A stretch of DNA of 64,000 bases, taken from Gordius sp. MW1 (taxonomy: Eukaryota > Nematomorpha > Gordioida > Gordea > Gordiidae). Of the stretch, positions 11,959-23,959 are shown one piece after another. The DNA lies in the NCBI GenBank assembly GCA_964036665.1, contig OZ038531.1:7130168-7194167 (forward strand). The letters run 5' to 3'. The stretch's first letter is position 1. The number at the start of each line of letters is the position of its first letter. The notes below the pieces were generated by a model. It saw nothing but the letters and a program-made list of their open reading frames with translations, had not been told where the DNA came from and searched no databases. The position numbers were made by a program, and so were the translations under genes.

Positions 11959-14900
11959 ATCTGCAATCTTTGGAAAAAACTAATCGTAATGACAATGAAG
12001 AATTTAGAGAAAATATTGAAAAATATAAACGAGGGGAAAATGTTGTTAAATACCTTGATATAAAATCAAAATATCACAGAACTAAAGAGATATTCCGGGA
12101 GAAGCAATTAGATTATGCCGCTGAGACTTCAGCTCGTACTGAAATTCTTTTGACTGAAGATACAGGGTAGTGTTAAACGAACTTTATATTCATCAACATT
12201 AAATACTTTTTATTTTAATAATTGTTCTGTATCTTCTGACCTATTAATTTTTAAATAATTACCATAGATTTATTAATCCTGATAAGGATGAAGAAAGTTA
12301 TAACATATCCCAGAGAGATATTGTAGAACAAATTGGAATTTCTTCAGCTGCTAATGTACAATATTATACATATATTAATTAAAAATTAGTATTTTGACCT
12401 AAAACTGGATCAATTTGGTCCATATTCCTTAGATTACACAAGAAATGGACAATCTCTCCTACTTGGTGGCCTTAAAGGTCATTTAGCTGCTTTTGATTGG
12501 CATTCTAAACACCTAAAATTTGAAATAAATGTGATGGAGGCAATAAATTGTGTGAAGTATAATTTATACTTTAACTTATAATATTAAATAATATGCCATT
12601 CAAATGATATTTAGGATATTATGTATATGGCTAAAAATTGTATTCTTTAAGTTGAAACTTGATGCTATGTCATATAAAGGAATAGCATTTATACATTTAA
12701 AATTCTTTTAAAAAATTTATTGACTGACTTTTTAGATGGTTACACACTGAAAATATGCTTGCTGTTGGCCAAAAAAAGTGGCTTCATATCTATGATAACC
12801 AAGGTGTTGAACTGCATTGTCTCAAGAAATTGAATAACATATTGAAATTGGAATACCTACCATATCATTTTCTACTCGCCGCTTCTGTAAATCCTTAATA
12901 TTATAATATTTTTCATCAACCGGATTTTATTTGCAGTTTCGCCCTTTATTTTATTAGAGCCACCAACTTGAGTTCTTTGATTACAAAAAATCAGTAATGA
13001 CTAATTGAGTTAGGCTGCCTACCTTGTCATTTATTTATAAATTATCATTTACCCACTAAATTAGTGTTAATAATTGGTTAAAACTAAGCCAAATTTTTGT
13101 TAAATAACTTACCATACACCAGGTCTGAGTAAAGAATTAATTGTCACTTTTATTTCAGCTCCATGGTTCAGTTCATATTATTTTTGCTCTATCTTTATGA
13201 CTAAAATGAAGTAAATATTTGACATATTTTTGCAAATTTTAAACTAAAAGTCACTAAATTGTCCCATGCCTTATAGTATTGGGAAAAAATTATAAAAACG
13301 GTCCCGCTTGGGTCTAATATAAATTAGCATCATATACTTATATTGAACTGAGGTTGGAACTAAATATATGCTCTCTCAATCATTTAGGTCTTTTTAAACA
13401 CTATCATAGGCTTTGAAAATGTTTAAAAAAGGTTTATAGGGTAAATTCATTATGCTATATGTTTAGCCTTTTCCCTCTATTGACATCTTTTTTAATGCCT
13501 AGAACAATAGAGGTTTCCTCTCCTGGCTCGATATATCGGTGGGTCGTATAGTTGCTAACCATTACACCAGCCTGGGTTATTTGGATGTTATGTGTCAAAA
13601 TCCGCAGAACGCCATTACTCTTTTGGGTTCGGCTAATGGTACCGTTACCATGTGGTCACCCAATAACGCCCAACCCTTGGCCACCATGTTATGTCACAGG
13701 GCACCCGTTAGGGGCCTTTGTGTCGATCCTAGAGGAATGTAAGGCCCATTTGCCTAGGGAGGGGGTGGTTTTCTGGTTAGAACGCCTCCCATGATTTTCA
13801 AATTATATATTTTTATATTGTATATTTAATAAAAATAAATATTTGTTGGAATTTTACTATTAGTATTTTATTATTTTTACGCTATTGTCACTTTAAACTT
13901 TTAGGAAAAAAAACATTTTCATCTAAAAAATAGTTGCAAAAAAAATTTGACCTTGAAAATTTTATAACTCCCCCTTTGAGGAAATCCTACTTACGCCTTT
14001 GGCAAGGCCCATTCCACTATATAATGCCTAGCTATCTTTTGCTTGCCATTTTTGTCTTTCGTGTCCAGCTCTTTTTGTTGCTGGTAGTGTTTAGTTGTTA
14101 CTTTAAATGCCCATTTTTCATTCATTTCGGTAAATATTCTTGACTCTTCATCTTATTTTTGCATAGGAATTTGCCTGAATAAGCCTCATTTACTTTGCCC
14201 GTTTCCATTGTTTTTCCATTAATCCTTAGGGAGACAAAAATGCTACGTATCATTTTTTTCATTTGAATCCCTTATTCTATAATACTATTACTGAGTGCAT
14301 TTTAAAGAGATGAATTATTTTATTTCGAATATACCATGGGACTACTTAATTATTTACTAGAGTAATGGGTATGCCCTAATTTTATCACCTATGAATTTTT
14401 AAAATTACTAAAGCTTATTTCTTTTATTTTGTTGGCAAAATCATGTATTATATTTGAAAATCTTAGCTACATGGCGTCGACGGATACAGATAGAAATTTG
14501 CACATTTGGGACGTGAGAAACTTCAAGATTTTGGATGCCTTTAAATTGTCGAGTAGTGCCAACGAACTTGTCTACAGTCAAACCGAGTTATTAGCCGTTT
14601 CTTTGGGATCTCGCGTCGAAGTACCCACAACTTATATGTCCTTATATTCATCGACAATTAACTATATTGAGGAAATTTCACAACTACTAATAAAAGTGTT
14701 AATGATCGAAGTTATATTAGCCATCAGAATTTTTTTTATATATTTCTCAGCATCTTGGAGGGTTTTAACTCAGGTTCTCACAAAAGTGTAATAGGTAATG
14801 AGGGTTTTTAGTTTTATGATCGCGAGAAACAACTTTTTGTCTAGCTAGATACTTTAATCTAAAAATCCCCAAAAATATGCTAAAAACCTCCGATCAAAAC

Positions 14901-17900
14901 TCTCTGTACAGGTTTAATAGGTGGATTCAGATACTTTTATATGTTTTTTAGATTTTAAAACAAATTTTAAAATGGCTTGTTATTGTGAACACTTTCTCAA
15001 GATATCTTTCATAATTTCAAGACTTAGCCTTTACTGTTATTAATAATATGCAGGGTAGTTTTATTACTTTAGATAGTATTAAGAAATGATTTGTAAGTTT
15101 TTAAAATTATATAAATTGCAATTGTACAAAAATAATGTAACAGTAGCTCAACAGTTAATATTCTAAAAAGAATTTTGGCGTTTTTTCCCTATAGATTTAC
15201 AAAGATTGTATCAAAGATTCGTCCACCCCATATATGGTACATAATGTGCCTTTGGGTGGTATAAAAGCGTTGAAATTTTGTCCTTACGAGGATGTGCTAG
15301 GGATCGGGCACACAAACGGTTTCTCCAGCATAATAATTCCAGGTAATTGTACCATATCAATACAAATGATGTTGCATGATATGGCTATGTGAAAGCTTAC
15401 ATATACTTGATAATCTTACTACTGGATTGGTATCTATGTAATTATTTTTGATTTTAATAACAATAAGAATATAAGGTGAAAAAATGATTAATTCGGGGAA
15501 AATTGGTAATTTACAAAGATAAAACGTTTTAAAATTTGGTATTTTTAAAAAAAAAATGTGAGTAATCAATTTTTTTATTTGAGCTAATTTAAGTATTATT
15601 GCATATATAAATATATTTTTTATAAATACCTTTTATTTTTAACTTATATTTTGGCATTTTTTATGTAGACTAAGTGTTTTATTATTAATAAGAATGTGAA
15701 TCATATATAGGGCTTAGGGCCCTTCCATTTTGAAAGGCTAGAAACTAATAATTAGCTAGATGAAAGCAATTAGGAAATCTTAAAATTAATGGAAGATATG
15801 TTTTAAGTATGGGTCGTTTTCATAACTCGTATCTGTTCGCAAATTATTTTATAAAAATATTTAATTTTAACAAAAAGATGTAACAAATTAAAATAATAAC
15901 AAAAAATCATATAATTAAATAAACCCTTATATTTTTTTCTCTCAGATTTTTCTTTTTAAGATATAAATAGACCGTAAATAATATATGTTTTTAAAAAAAA
16001 TATAAAAACATTTATTCGTTTTTGAGCGCGTTTTATCTATTATGCCTCGATCTCCCCGAACTTCTTTCCGAAAGTTTAATCTGTAATCTGCCTTCAAAGA
16101 ATTATGTCTTTGCAACGCAAAAGATGCATGGGAAATCTGTTTAAACGCATAGCTTAAAGAATACCTTTTACAGCAGATGATTTAATTAAACATTATTATA
16201 ATTATAACAAACCTGGGATTAAATTTTTTCCGCTAGCTTCAAAAAACAATAAATATCCCTTTGGATGAGCTGTCTACTTTGTGTGTTAACTTAAACTTTA
16301 AAAATTAATCGCTTCAAAGAATTTCAATCCGCAGCAAAGAGATTTCATTTTATCACTATTATTGAAGGTGCCGGTGAAGCAAACTTTGATTCGTTAGAGG
16401 CAAATCCCTTCCAAACCAAATCTCAGCGCAAGGAATGGGAAGTTAGAGCTTTACTTGGAAAGGTAGCGTTTTTAAAAATTCATCACATCTTACATTATCG
16501 AGAGAGTTGATGATTAAAACAGGCTTTTTATGCCTTTGTATGCCTTTTCATAGGTTTAATTACAATTTTACTAGCACGGCAAGCTAATGCGTAAATTTTT
16601 AATGCTAAAATGATTGACTGTCTAAGGGCTTGTTAATATCGGATTCAGATTCAAATGGCGCGAATTTATCTTTATCAAATATCCGATTCAATTTCATGTG
16701 TTACACTCGGTTGTAATTATTAATATTTTGTTTTTTGATAGTTAAAAACGTTTTTTTTTGTTTATTTCAACTCTTGAGATTAATCGCTGTTATGTTAGCC
16801 GTCTGAAATGTAAATATGCTGTGAATTTGAAGTTAAGACACGGCTATGTTACATTCCGTACAACGATTTTTGCTGCGCAGCAAAATCCGATATTAAGACA
16901 AGCCCTAAGAGTTTCAGCAGATTCTATTAGTTTGCTTTGGTCTCAAATAAATTGCACCCCTAAACCTATATACATAGAATTAGTTTGGAAGTAAAAACTA
17001 CATTAGACAAACTCATTTTAACCTTTTACCATTTATAAGATTATGACTATTATACATGAAGCAAACATGAGTTCCTTTGTTACTTTGGAAAAAATTGTAA
17101 TAGTTTCATATTTTTATGAGTATTGCAGTATTAAAATATATGTATAAAGTTTTCAATTTCATCTAATATTGGCACGTAAGCTATTTGTTTTTGACAATAT
17201 TTTAATCGTATTTTAAGGGGAGAGCTGTTAAACACCAAAAACATGTTACAGTCGAAATTCTTAATCGGATTATCGCGAAAATCTTTTAATCTCGAAGTTA
17301 ACCGCCATAATTTCGTATTTGATGAATACAAATACGCTTAAAAATATTTATTTAAATTTCTAGCTAAATGTATTTATTTTCTAGAACTACCGCTAATATC
17401 AATCAATTTTATTTTTCGTACTACGACATCTTTCGCATAAATTTATTCAACTTCAAAAATTATTATGACTGATCAATCTCTACTGACAATTCGTTTTAAG
17501 TAGTAACAATAATAATGATGGGGGGAGGTAGAATGACGATAAACAAATAAATGATAGCGCACAAGCGCGGCGGTAAAACAATAATGATCAGCGCATCGGT
17601 AACAACAATGATCAGCGCGCTGGTACAATAATGATAAGCGGCGCAAATAACAATAACTAACAAATAGCGATATCATTATGATTATAACATCTGAAGGCTA
17701 ATTTTATCGTAGGGTAATAAACGGTAATTAATTTTCTCAAAAATAAATTTATGATACGATAATAAAAGTACTACCATGACATTTAAATTTAAGAATAAAC
17801 AACTTGGCACATTTCCAAAAGTAAAAGAAGTCATAAAATTAGAAGTAAGCGGGGGGGGGGGGGGGAATAGATATACCACACCTACCCCTTTTCCCAAAAA

Positions 17901-20900
17901 CAAATCTACCTCTGCGGATCACTCGTGAGGGTTAAAGCCGCCAACGGAGGTATTAAGACTTCGACTTTTTGACATTGACCTTGACATTCACATTGACACC
18001 GACATTAACATTGATATTGACCTAGATACTGACGTTGATTGACACTACTTCCCGACACTCAAAAATTTTGTTCCTCGTAACCGAGGATGACTCATTGACT
18101 GAGTTCAGTGCCCCCCAAGGATGACTCAATGAGTTCAGAGCCTTATAAACCCGAGGTTGACTCTATGAGCCGGTGTAAGGTTGAGTTTGTGCGCCAATTA
18201 GGAAATACGCTTATACACGTCAATCACGTTCTAATGACAGATACACTTTGAAATTTTTACACACGTCAATTACGTTTACATGACATCCCTATAATTCAGT
18301 TGCATTTATAAATATTATTTATTAATTTCTGTCTAAATTTTGTAATATTTCTCAAGTTTCTATCTAAATTTTTTGATATTTCTATAAATTTCTGTCTAAA
18401 GTTGTCGATTTTCTGTTTTATTTATTATTTCTGTCTAAATTTTGTAATAATTCTCAAGTTTCTGTCTAATTTTTTTGATATTTCTATAAATTTCTGTCTA
18501 AAGTTGTCGATTCTCTGTTTTATTTATTAATTTCTGTCTAAATTTTGTAATTTTTCTCAAGTTTCTGTCTAAATTTTTTGATATTTCTATAAATTTCTGT
18601 CTAAAGTTGTCGATTTTCTGTTTTATTTATTAATTTCTGTCTAAATTTTGTAATATTTCTCAAGTTTCTGTCTAAATTTTTTGATATTTCTATAAATTTC
18701 TGTCTAAAGTTGTCGATTCCCTGTTTTATTTATTAATTTCTGTCTAAATTTTGTAATATTTCTCAAGTTTCTGTCTAAATTTTTTGATATTTCTATAAAT
18801 TTCTGTCTAAATTTTAGGATATTTCTCTGTTTGATGTTTAATTTTATAGATTGTATCATTATGTGGAAATAAATTTATTCACAATTTAATATATATTGAA
18901 AATGATTGATACGATGATATAAATAAATATTATGAGTTGATAATTCGTTGTTCAATTTTGGTGTATAAGGAGCCCATAGGCCCAATTGATAAGAATAAAC
19001 ATATATATTTATATTAAAAACTGTTGCCGCTAGGATTATATCCACTTCTGTGGACCAAACCTCCAGTGTCCGCATGTTTTTCTCCACCAAATATTGCGAA
19101 CTAGAAGAATATGGGTGGAGATAAGGTTGCATAGCAACACTTATATCCTCTTGTAAAAATGCACAGCACATATGTGAGCGGATGATCGAATGATGATCCT
19201 GCTTTTGGAAGATGGCTATGCTCATACAACGGTAAAAGCAATTGCCATCTCTTTCCACCTCTTGCACTCTTACGGGCCTGCCCAACGGTTTTTCAACCTG
19301 GGGCACAGGCTTCAAAGGACCGAATATCCCTAACCTTGAATTGATATATATTTGCACATTAAAGATGTATATATTTACTTCACCATTTGTTCTTTTGACC
19401 AATCCTCACTCAAGGAACAAAATTTCAATTCTTTAGCATTATAGCTAATAATTTCTAAAGATTCCCCATCTAAAAAATAAATTAAATTAAAACAAAGAAA
19501 AGTTGTACCCGAATCTTCCTTGCTTGCTTTTAAATTCTCCACTACCGTATTTATCTTCTCAGTTGTAACTTTTTCTAAATCAACCTATACTTAAAGTTTC
19601 AATATATCAATACCGAAATTGGGCTCCATTTTTACACCTTTGACTTCCTCAACAAGATTGTGGGACACTAATTATATATAAAAAATATTGAACATTAGTT
19701 ACTATTCATATTGTAACAAAGAAAAATTTTACCCAAATGTTCATTGTTTGCTATTAATTTCTCCACTACCGTATTTTTGTGAGTTCTAACTTTTTCTAAA
19801 TCAATATATACTTAAAGTTTCATTATATCAATACCGAGGTTTGGCTCCATTTTCACACGTCTGGCTCTCTTGCCAAAATTTTCGGACACTTTTAATAGAT
19901 ATAAGAATGTCTAAAATTAATTACTATCCATTCCACTTTTATACAATTTGATGTTTCCTCCGTGAGTTTTTTTTTCAATATCACCCTCTCCATCGTTTTT
20001 AGGGTGTAAGTTCCTTTAAATGGGTTAAATAAGGTTATATATGACATACCATGATGACCAGAGGCAATCTTGTATGGCCCGATCCATGAAGGTGCCATCT
20101 TGTCGCCTTTTCTATCGGCTCGCCTACAATTGAAAACGAGGACGACATCATCCACTTGAAAACCCGGTTTCAAGTGGTGCCTCTTTTCATAATCAATTTT
20201 CTGCTTGGCCTGGGCACTCAGGATGTTGTCCATAGCTATCTCGTAAATTCTTTTAGATTTTTCCATGAGTTTTTTAACGTCAAAAGAATCATAATCGCTT
20301 CCATCTACGAGAGGAAGCTCATCATCATCTTCATCATCCGAAAAAAAGGAATCTGGTTGTCGACCCCACATCAGCACCCACGGACTGAAATTTGTGGACC
20401 TAAAAATATTTTTAAATATTTTACACTTGATCATGTATTACCGTTGTTTACTGGTTAGTAAAGCATGCAAAACACCAGGTAAAACAACGTCCCATTTATT
20501 GGTTTCCGTTTCCAACACCTTCACTAACGAGTTAACGATGGTGCGGTTGGCCCTTTCCACCAGTCCATTAGCCTGTGGATGGTAGGCGGATGTTATCCTG
20601 TGATGTACCCCAGTAAGGGCGTACAAGCCTTCTGACAGTGAGTTCACAAACTCGCGGCCTTGATCACTTATAACAATCTAAAAAATTAATAAATCAACTA
20701 AGTTTTTACTTTGGGACGCCCACATCGGCAAAATATTTCCCACAAATTGTAAGAAGTCTCCTTGGCCGAGTGAGACTTCATGGGTCTGGCTTCAATCCAT
20801 TTTGAAAAGTAATCAATGGCGACCAACATACAAATATGCCCGTGTTCGGTTAGGGGCAACGTGCACAAATCAATCCCGATTTGTTTCCATGGTGCTGGGA

Positions 20901-23900
20901 CGACGGCCACGTTATTCAGCACAGGAACAGCCTTATCCATCCTTGGGATATGGGTCTGGCATACATGGCATGACCCAATATACTCTTTAATATCTTTTGT
21001 CATATTGGGCCACCAATATCTATTTAATGTTTATAATTTATTATATTCATAAAACCTTACCTTTCCGCAATTTTCTCCTGTGTACGATTACATCCAATGT
21101 GGCTCCCCAAACTTTTGGCATGAATTGGATCATTTGCCCCATTGTGGTGTAATTTGATAATTTTTGAGATTTCCATAGGATCTTTCAACACTTTAGCCAG
21201 CATCTCTAAAAATAGAATTCAAAATAAGTTTATATAATAGAATACCTGTCCTCACACCTCCAGAGTTTATCTGTCTCTTGTGAAATAATACTTCATTTTT
21301 TAATACAAAAAGAGCTGATTTCTTTTTGAGGTAGGCTCTTTGGTTTTTATCAAAGGCCCCAGGCATCACACCTTCCTCTATGTATTTAATGATTTCATCA
21401 AAATCATATTTTGCCATCTAAAAAATAATTGAGCATAAATATGATATAGTAAATAACTAGCTATAAATTAAGTGAGTTGTTATTATAGTATAATATTAAG
21501 TTAGTTGTTAATAAAGTATGATATTTTACCTTTTAAGTTCCTCTGAAAGTATACGTGGATATAATATTTGGCCTTTTAAGTTACTATTAAAGTATAATTA
21601 GATCAAAGTATTAAGTTAAATGGTTACATGGTAAGAATTGGTAGTGTCCTTTTAAGTTCCTCTGAAAGTATAAGTGGATATAATATTTGGCCTTTTAAGT
21701 TACTATTAAAGTATAATTACATCAAAGTTATTAAATTAAATGCTTACTTGGTAAGAATTAATGCTTACTTGGTAAGAATTAATAGTGTACAAATATCCTG
21801 TACAAATATCCTTAATGTTTTTCAATTGAAAACGCGATAGGAAACCAATTGAAATACGCTCCACTCCACGTGTAATGAACATTCACGCTAATCATATTTA
21901 TCAAATTTGTTTATAACCAATCAAATTGCGGCGCACAAATATTCTGGCGTATTATTAACCTGCTACACCGGTCTAGTAGTACAATTGCTAACCAAAAAAT
22001 CTCCGTCAATTCCTTCCTTCAAAAAAATTTTCTGACGTTTCCTTCCTTCCAAATATTAATATAATTCACTTTACAAAAATTGTTCTTTCCCTCTCCATTC
22101 CTTCCTTCAAAATCTTAATACCATTCCATTTACAAAAATCGCCATTTCTCTCGCCATAGGAAAATATTAATCATAAATGTAGCAAATAATTTTAATTTAG
22201 TGTGTGAGTGATTTCAGTGTGTGTGAATTAAATCTTACCAGATATGACGAATCTTGATCTTCAGAATTCCAAAATGTTGATTTTGAATTTCGGATTACTG
22301 GGGAATTTTACCTTTTTTTTCGTCAGGTGATAAATAACGCGTTTTGATGCTAAGAATTTTCCTTTCGAGACGATTGTTGTTAGGGTGTGGGAACTTCTTC
22401 TGAAACCATTTTCGTATTTGAAGAATACAAATACGCCTAAAAATATTTATTTAAATTTCTAGCTAAATGTATTTATTTTCTAGAACTACCGCGAATATCA
22501 ATCAGTTTTATTTTTCGTACTACTACATCTTTCGCATAAATTTATTCAACTTCAAAAATTATTATGACTGATCATTCTCTACTGACAATTCGTTTTAAGT
22601 AGTAACAATAATAATGATGGGGGGAGGTAGAATGACGATAAACAAATAAATGATAGCGCACAAGCGCGGTGGTAAAACAATAATGATCAGCGCATCGGTA
22701 ACAACAATGATCAGCGCACTGGTACAATAATGATAAGCGGCGCAAATAACAATAACTAACAAATAGCGATATCATCATGATTATAACATCTGAAGGCTAA
22801 TTTTATCGTAGGGTAATAAACGGTAATTAATTTTCTCAAAAATAAATTTATGATATGATAATAAAAGTACTACCATGACATTTAAATTTAAGAATAAACA
22901 ACTTGGCACATTTCCAAAAGTAAAAGAAGTCATAAAATTATAAGTAAGCGGGGGGGGAATAGATATACCACAGTTTTTTTTACGATAATATTAACAAAAA
23001 CATCGTTTATTGGCAAATCGCTTAATAGTACAATATCGGAAATTCACAAACATTTTCGAGTCCTTAAATCAACCATATAATTATATAAAATATCGTTTTA
23101 TTGCGAAGCGTAGGAAATGAATATTTAATATAATGTACATATACTTTTATTTCAATCGTTTAATCGCGAAATATCGGTTAATCGCGAATTTTTTTAATGT
23201 ATAATGATGACTTACGCCTGACGCCAGCATTTTTATTGTTCGTTGATCCCGTCTATTCTTTATGTGTCAAGGTTAAAACATAGTATCTTTTTAGAAAATA
23301 GGTTACAAAAGATGAAATTAATTGACATTTTTAAAGAATATTCGTGCCATTGCGTGTCTTATTACTATATCTCGTTCTTTTTTCCCAGATTCAACCCGAG
23401 TTGATATCCCTCGATCCATTTTCCATAAATGCCGTTAACTGCCTCACGCTGCAAGAGAAGTTGGAAGCCCGAAATAAAATATTGGTTAGTTTCTTAATCG
23501 ATATCACTTTCCTTAATTCAAATATTTTTATAACGATAATATTTTAAAATTTTGCTTTATTGTGTTTTTTAGTCGTTGAAGCCCAAAAAAATGGATATCC
23601 ACATAAAGAAACGCAAGGTTAAAAAAGCGGCCTCGGCGAGTAAAGTTACCGCGAGGAAGGAAGAACTATTGCTCAAAAAACGAAAAGTAATTTTATTTAT
23701 CACTATAACTGTATACTAGCAATAATTGAGTGTTCATTAAGTTGTTATTATAATTAAGATTATCACTTTTAAAAAATATGTTCAATATTTACAAATGTAC
23801 TAAATTTATCTTAAATTCTTTTAGGATTTTCAAGACAACCTTACCATTTTAAATATGGGTTCTGAGAAAAAAAATTTTTCAAAAACACAAGTAAAGGCAA

Positions 23901-23959
23901 ATTCGAATTCCAAAGTGCCTTCCGCGTTAGAACGTTTCAAAAATAAGAAAGGGAAATAA
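11959..23959 (+). CDS. WDR46: WD repeat-containing protein 46 (UTP7 homologue), 5' end unresolved
   Basis: Nucleolar WD40 protein that scaffolds the small-subunit processome in 18S rRNA maturation. Exons by splice sites and phase: 11959-12166, 12268-12355, 12390-12556, 12736-12886, 13503-13738, 14467-14620, 15195-15342, 16368-16462, 23389-23484, 23573-23686, 23825-23959 (about 530 codons; human is 610). Diagnostic stretches: [53 protein letters not shown], the VLGIGHTNG blade and [12 protein letters not shown]. The C-terminus is lysine-rich and ends [12 protein letters not shown], as in the family (the UTP7 tail). The start codon exon was not found. Intron 8 is 6.9 kb and carries an antisense Ginger1 transposon; intron 2 is only 34 nt. 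Confidence 0.93.
13739..14466. other. WDR46 intron 5 with transposon debris
   Basis: Between the donor GTAAGG and the acceptor TTAG lies AT-rich sequence. Around 13,966-14,000 a segment (CCCCCTTTGAGGAAATCC followed by TACTTACGCC) resembles the inner side of hAT ends seen elsewhere in this window. No matching left end or target duplication was found. Confidence 0.4.
16626..16905. mobile_element. PIF/Harbinger-type MITE in WDR46 intron 8
   Basis: 280 bp with inverted ends GGGCTTGTTAATATCGGA and TCCGATATTAAGACAAGCCC, flanked by TAA at 16623-16625 and 16906-16908. The open frame over most of it has no recognisable domain. It is related by its ends to the insert at 5580-5849. Confidence 0.75.
17311..17880. 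repeat. About 570-bp direct repeat, copy 1
   Basis: Nearly identical, in the same orientation, to 22410-22972. It starts near TTTCGTATTTGATGAATAC, contains a run of ATGATCAGCGC-type units, has a G run before AATAGATATACCACA, and ends there. The two copies bracket the Ginger1 element and about 730 bp of other sequence. The copies differ by scattered substitutions and the length of the G run. They may be LTRs of an older element or a duplication; no TSD or primer-binding site was recognised. Confidence 0.75.
18325..18835. repeat. About 103-bp minisatellite, five units
   Basis: Tandem units built around TTTCTGTCTAAATTTTGTAA, a CTCAAGTTTCTGTCTAAATT segment and AAAGTTGTCGAT begin near 18325, 18429, 18530, 18633 and 18736. 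They are highly similar to each other and lie between the transposase stop codon and the left end of the Ginger1 element. Confidence 0.85.
18875..21417 (-). CDS. Ginger1 transposase: integrase domain plus OTU cysteine protease
   Basis: Eleven exons: 21246-21417, 21061-21205, 20710-21019, 20442-20677, 19945-20399, 19888-19835, 19795-19733, 19667-19614, 19574-19509, 19469-19379, 19334-18875. They total 2106 nt (701 aa) with no break; introns are 32-65 nt. Integrase part: HHCC zinc finger ending [11 protein letters not shown], then catalytic D in QIGIDL, D in VISDQGREF and E in [14 protein letters not shown] with exactly 35 residues between the last two (D,D35E), then the GPY motif in WIGPYKI. 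C-terminal OTU protease: RDGNCFYR holds the Asp and Cys, and RINHFQYI the His. Integrases of this type cut and join transposon DNA; the role of the OTU (deubiquitinase fold) is unknown. Exons 6-7 and 8-9 are a tandem duplication. Confidence 0.9.
21531..21790. repeat. About 118-bp tandem repeat, two units
   Basis: Two adjacent copies of a segment starting CCTTTTAAGTTCCTCTGAAA and including TAATATTTGGCCTTTTAAG, at about 21531 and 21649. A short third unit (TGCTTACTTGGTAAGAATTA) is itself doubled near 21741-21780. The repeat lies upstream of the Ginger1 transposase start, inside the element. Confidence 0.75.
22410..22972. repeat. About 565-bp direct repeat, copy 2
   Basis: Second copy of the repeat at 17311-17880, same orientation. 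Beyond its right edge (ATATACCACA) the sequence diverges completely from that after copy 1. Between the two copies, apart from Ginger1, about 290 bp and 440 bp of unrelated sequence remain. Confidence 0.75.

Larger units (their letters stand above)
18174..21967 (-). mobile_element. Ginger1 DNA transposon, apparently intact
   Basis: 3794 bp inserted in WDR46 intron 8. Both flanks are CCGG (18170-18173 and 21968-21971), the target duplication known for Ginger1. The ends read TGTAAGGTTG on the left and AACCTGCTACA on the right, fitting the TGT...ACA termini of this group. The inverted repeats are short and imperfect, with TGTGCGCC-type blocks a little further in on both sides. The transposase gene reads on the minus strand (18875-21417). 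Both subterminal regions carry tandem repeats. There is no gag, protease, reverse transcriptase or RNase H, so this is not a Ty3 LTR element. Confidence 0.9.

Noticed and set aside
13552..13794. 80-codon plus-strand frame
   Set aside because: It is a frame-shifted shadow of WDR46 exon 5, whose true frame has WD40 motifs and matching splice phases.
17473..17676. Open frame repeated at 22,572-22,778 as a possible conserved gene
   Set aside because: It is conserved only because the whole 565-bp repeat is duplicated; the protein is low-complexity and no start context or domain is present.
18875..21417. Ty3/gypsy LTR retrotransposon fragment
   Set aside because: The integrase looks gypsy-like, but there is no reverse transcriptase, RNase H, protease or gag; the frame is spliced; an OTU domain is attached; and the flanks are CCGG. 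Ginger1 explains all of this.
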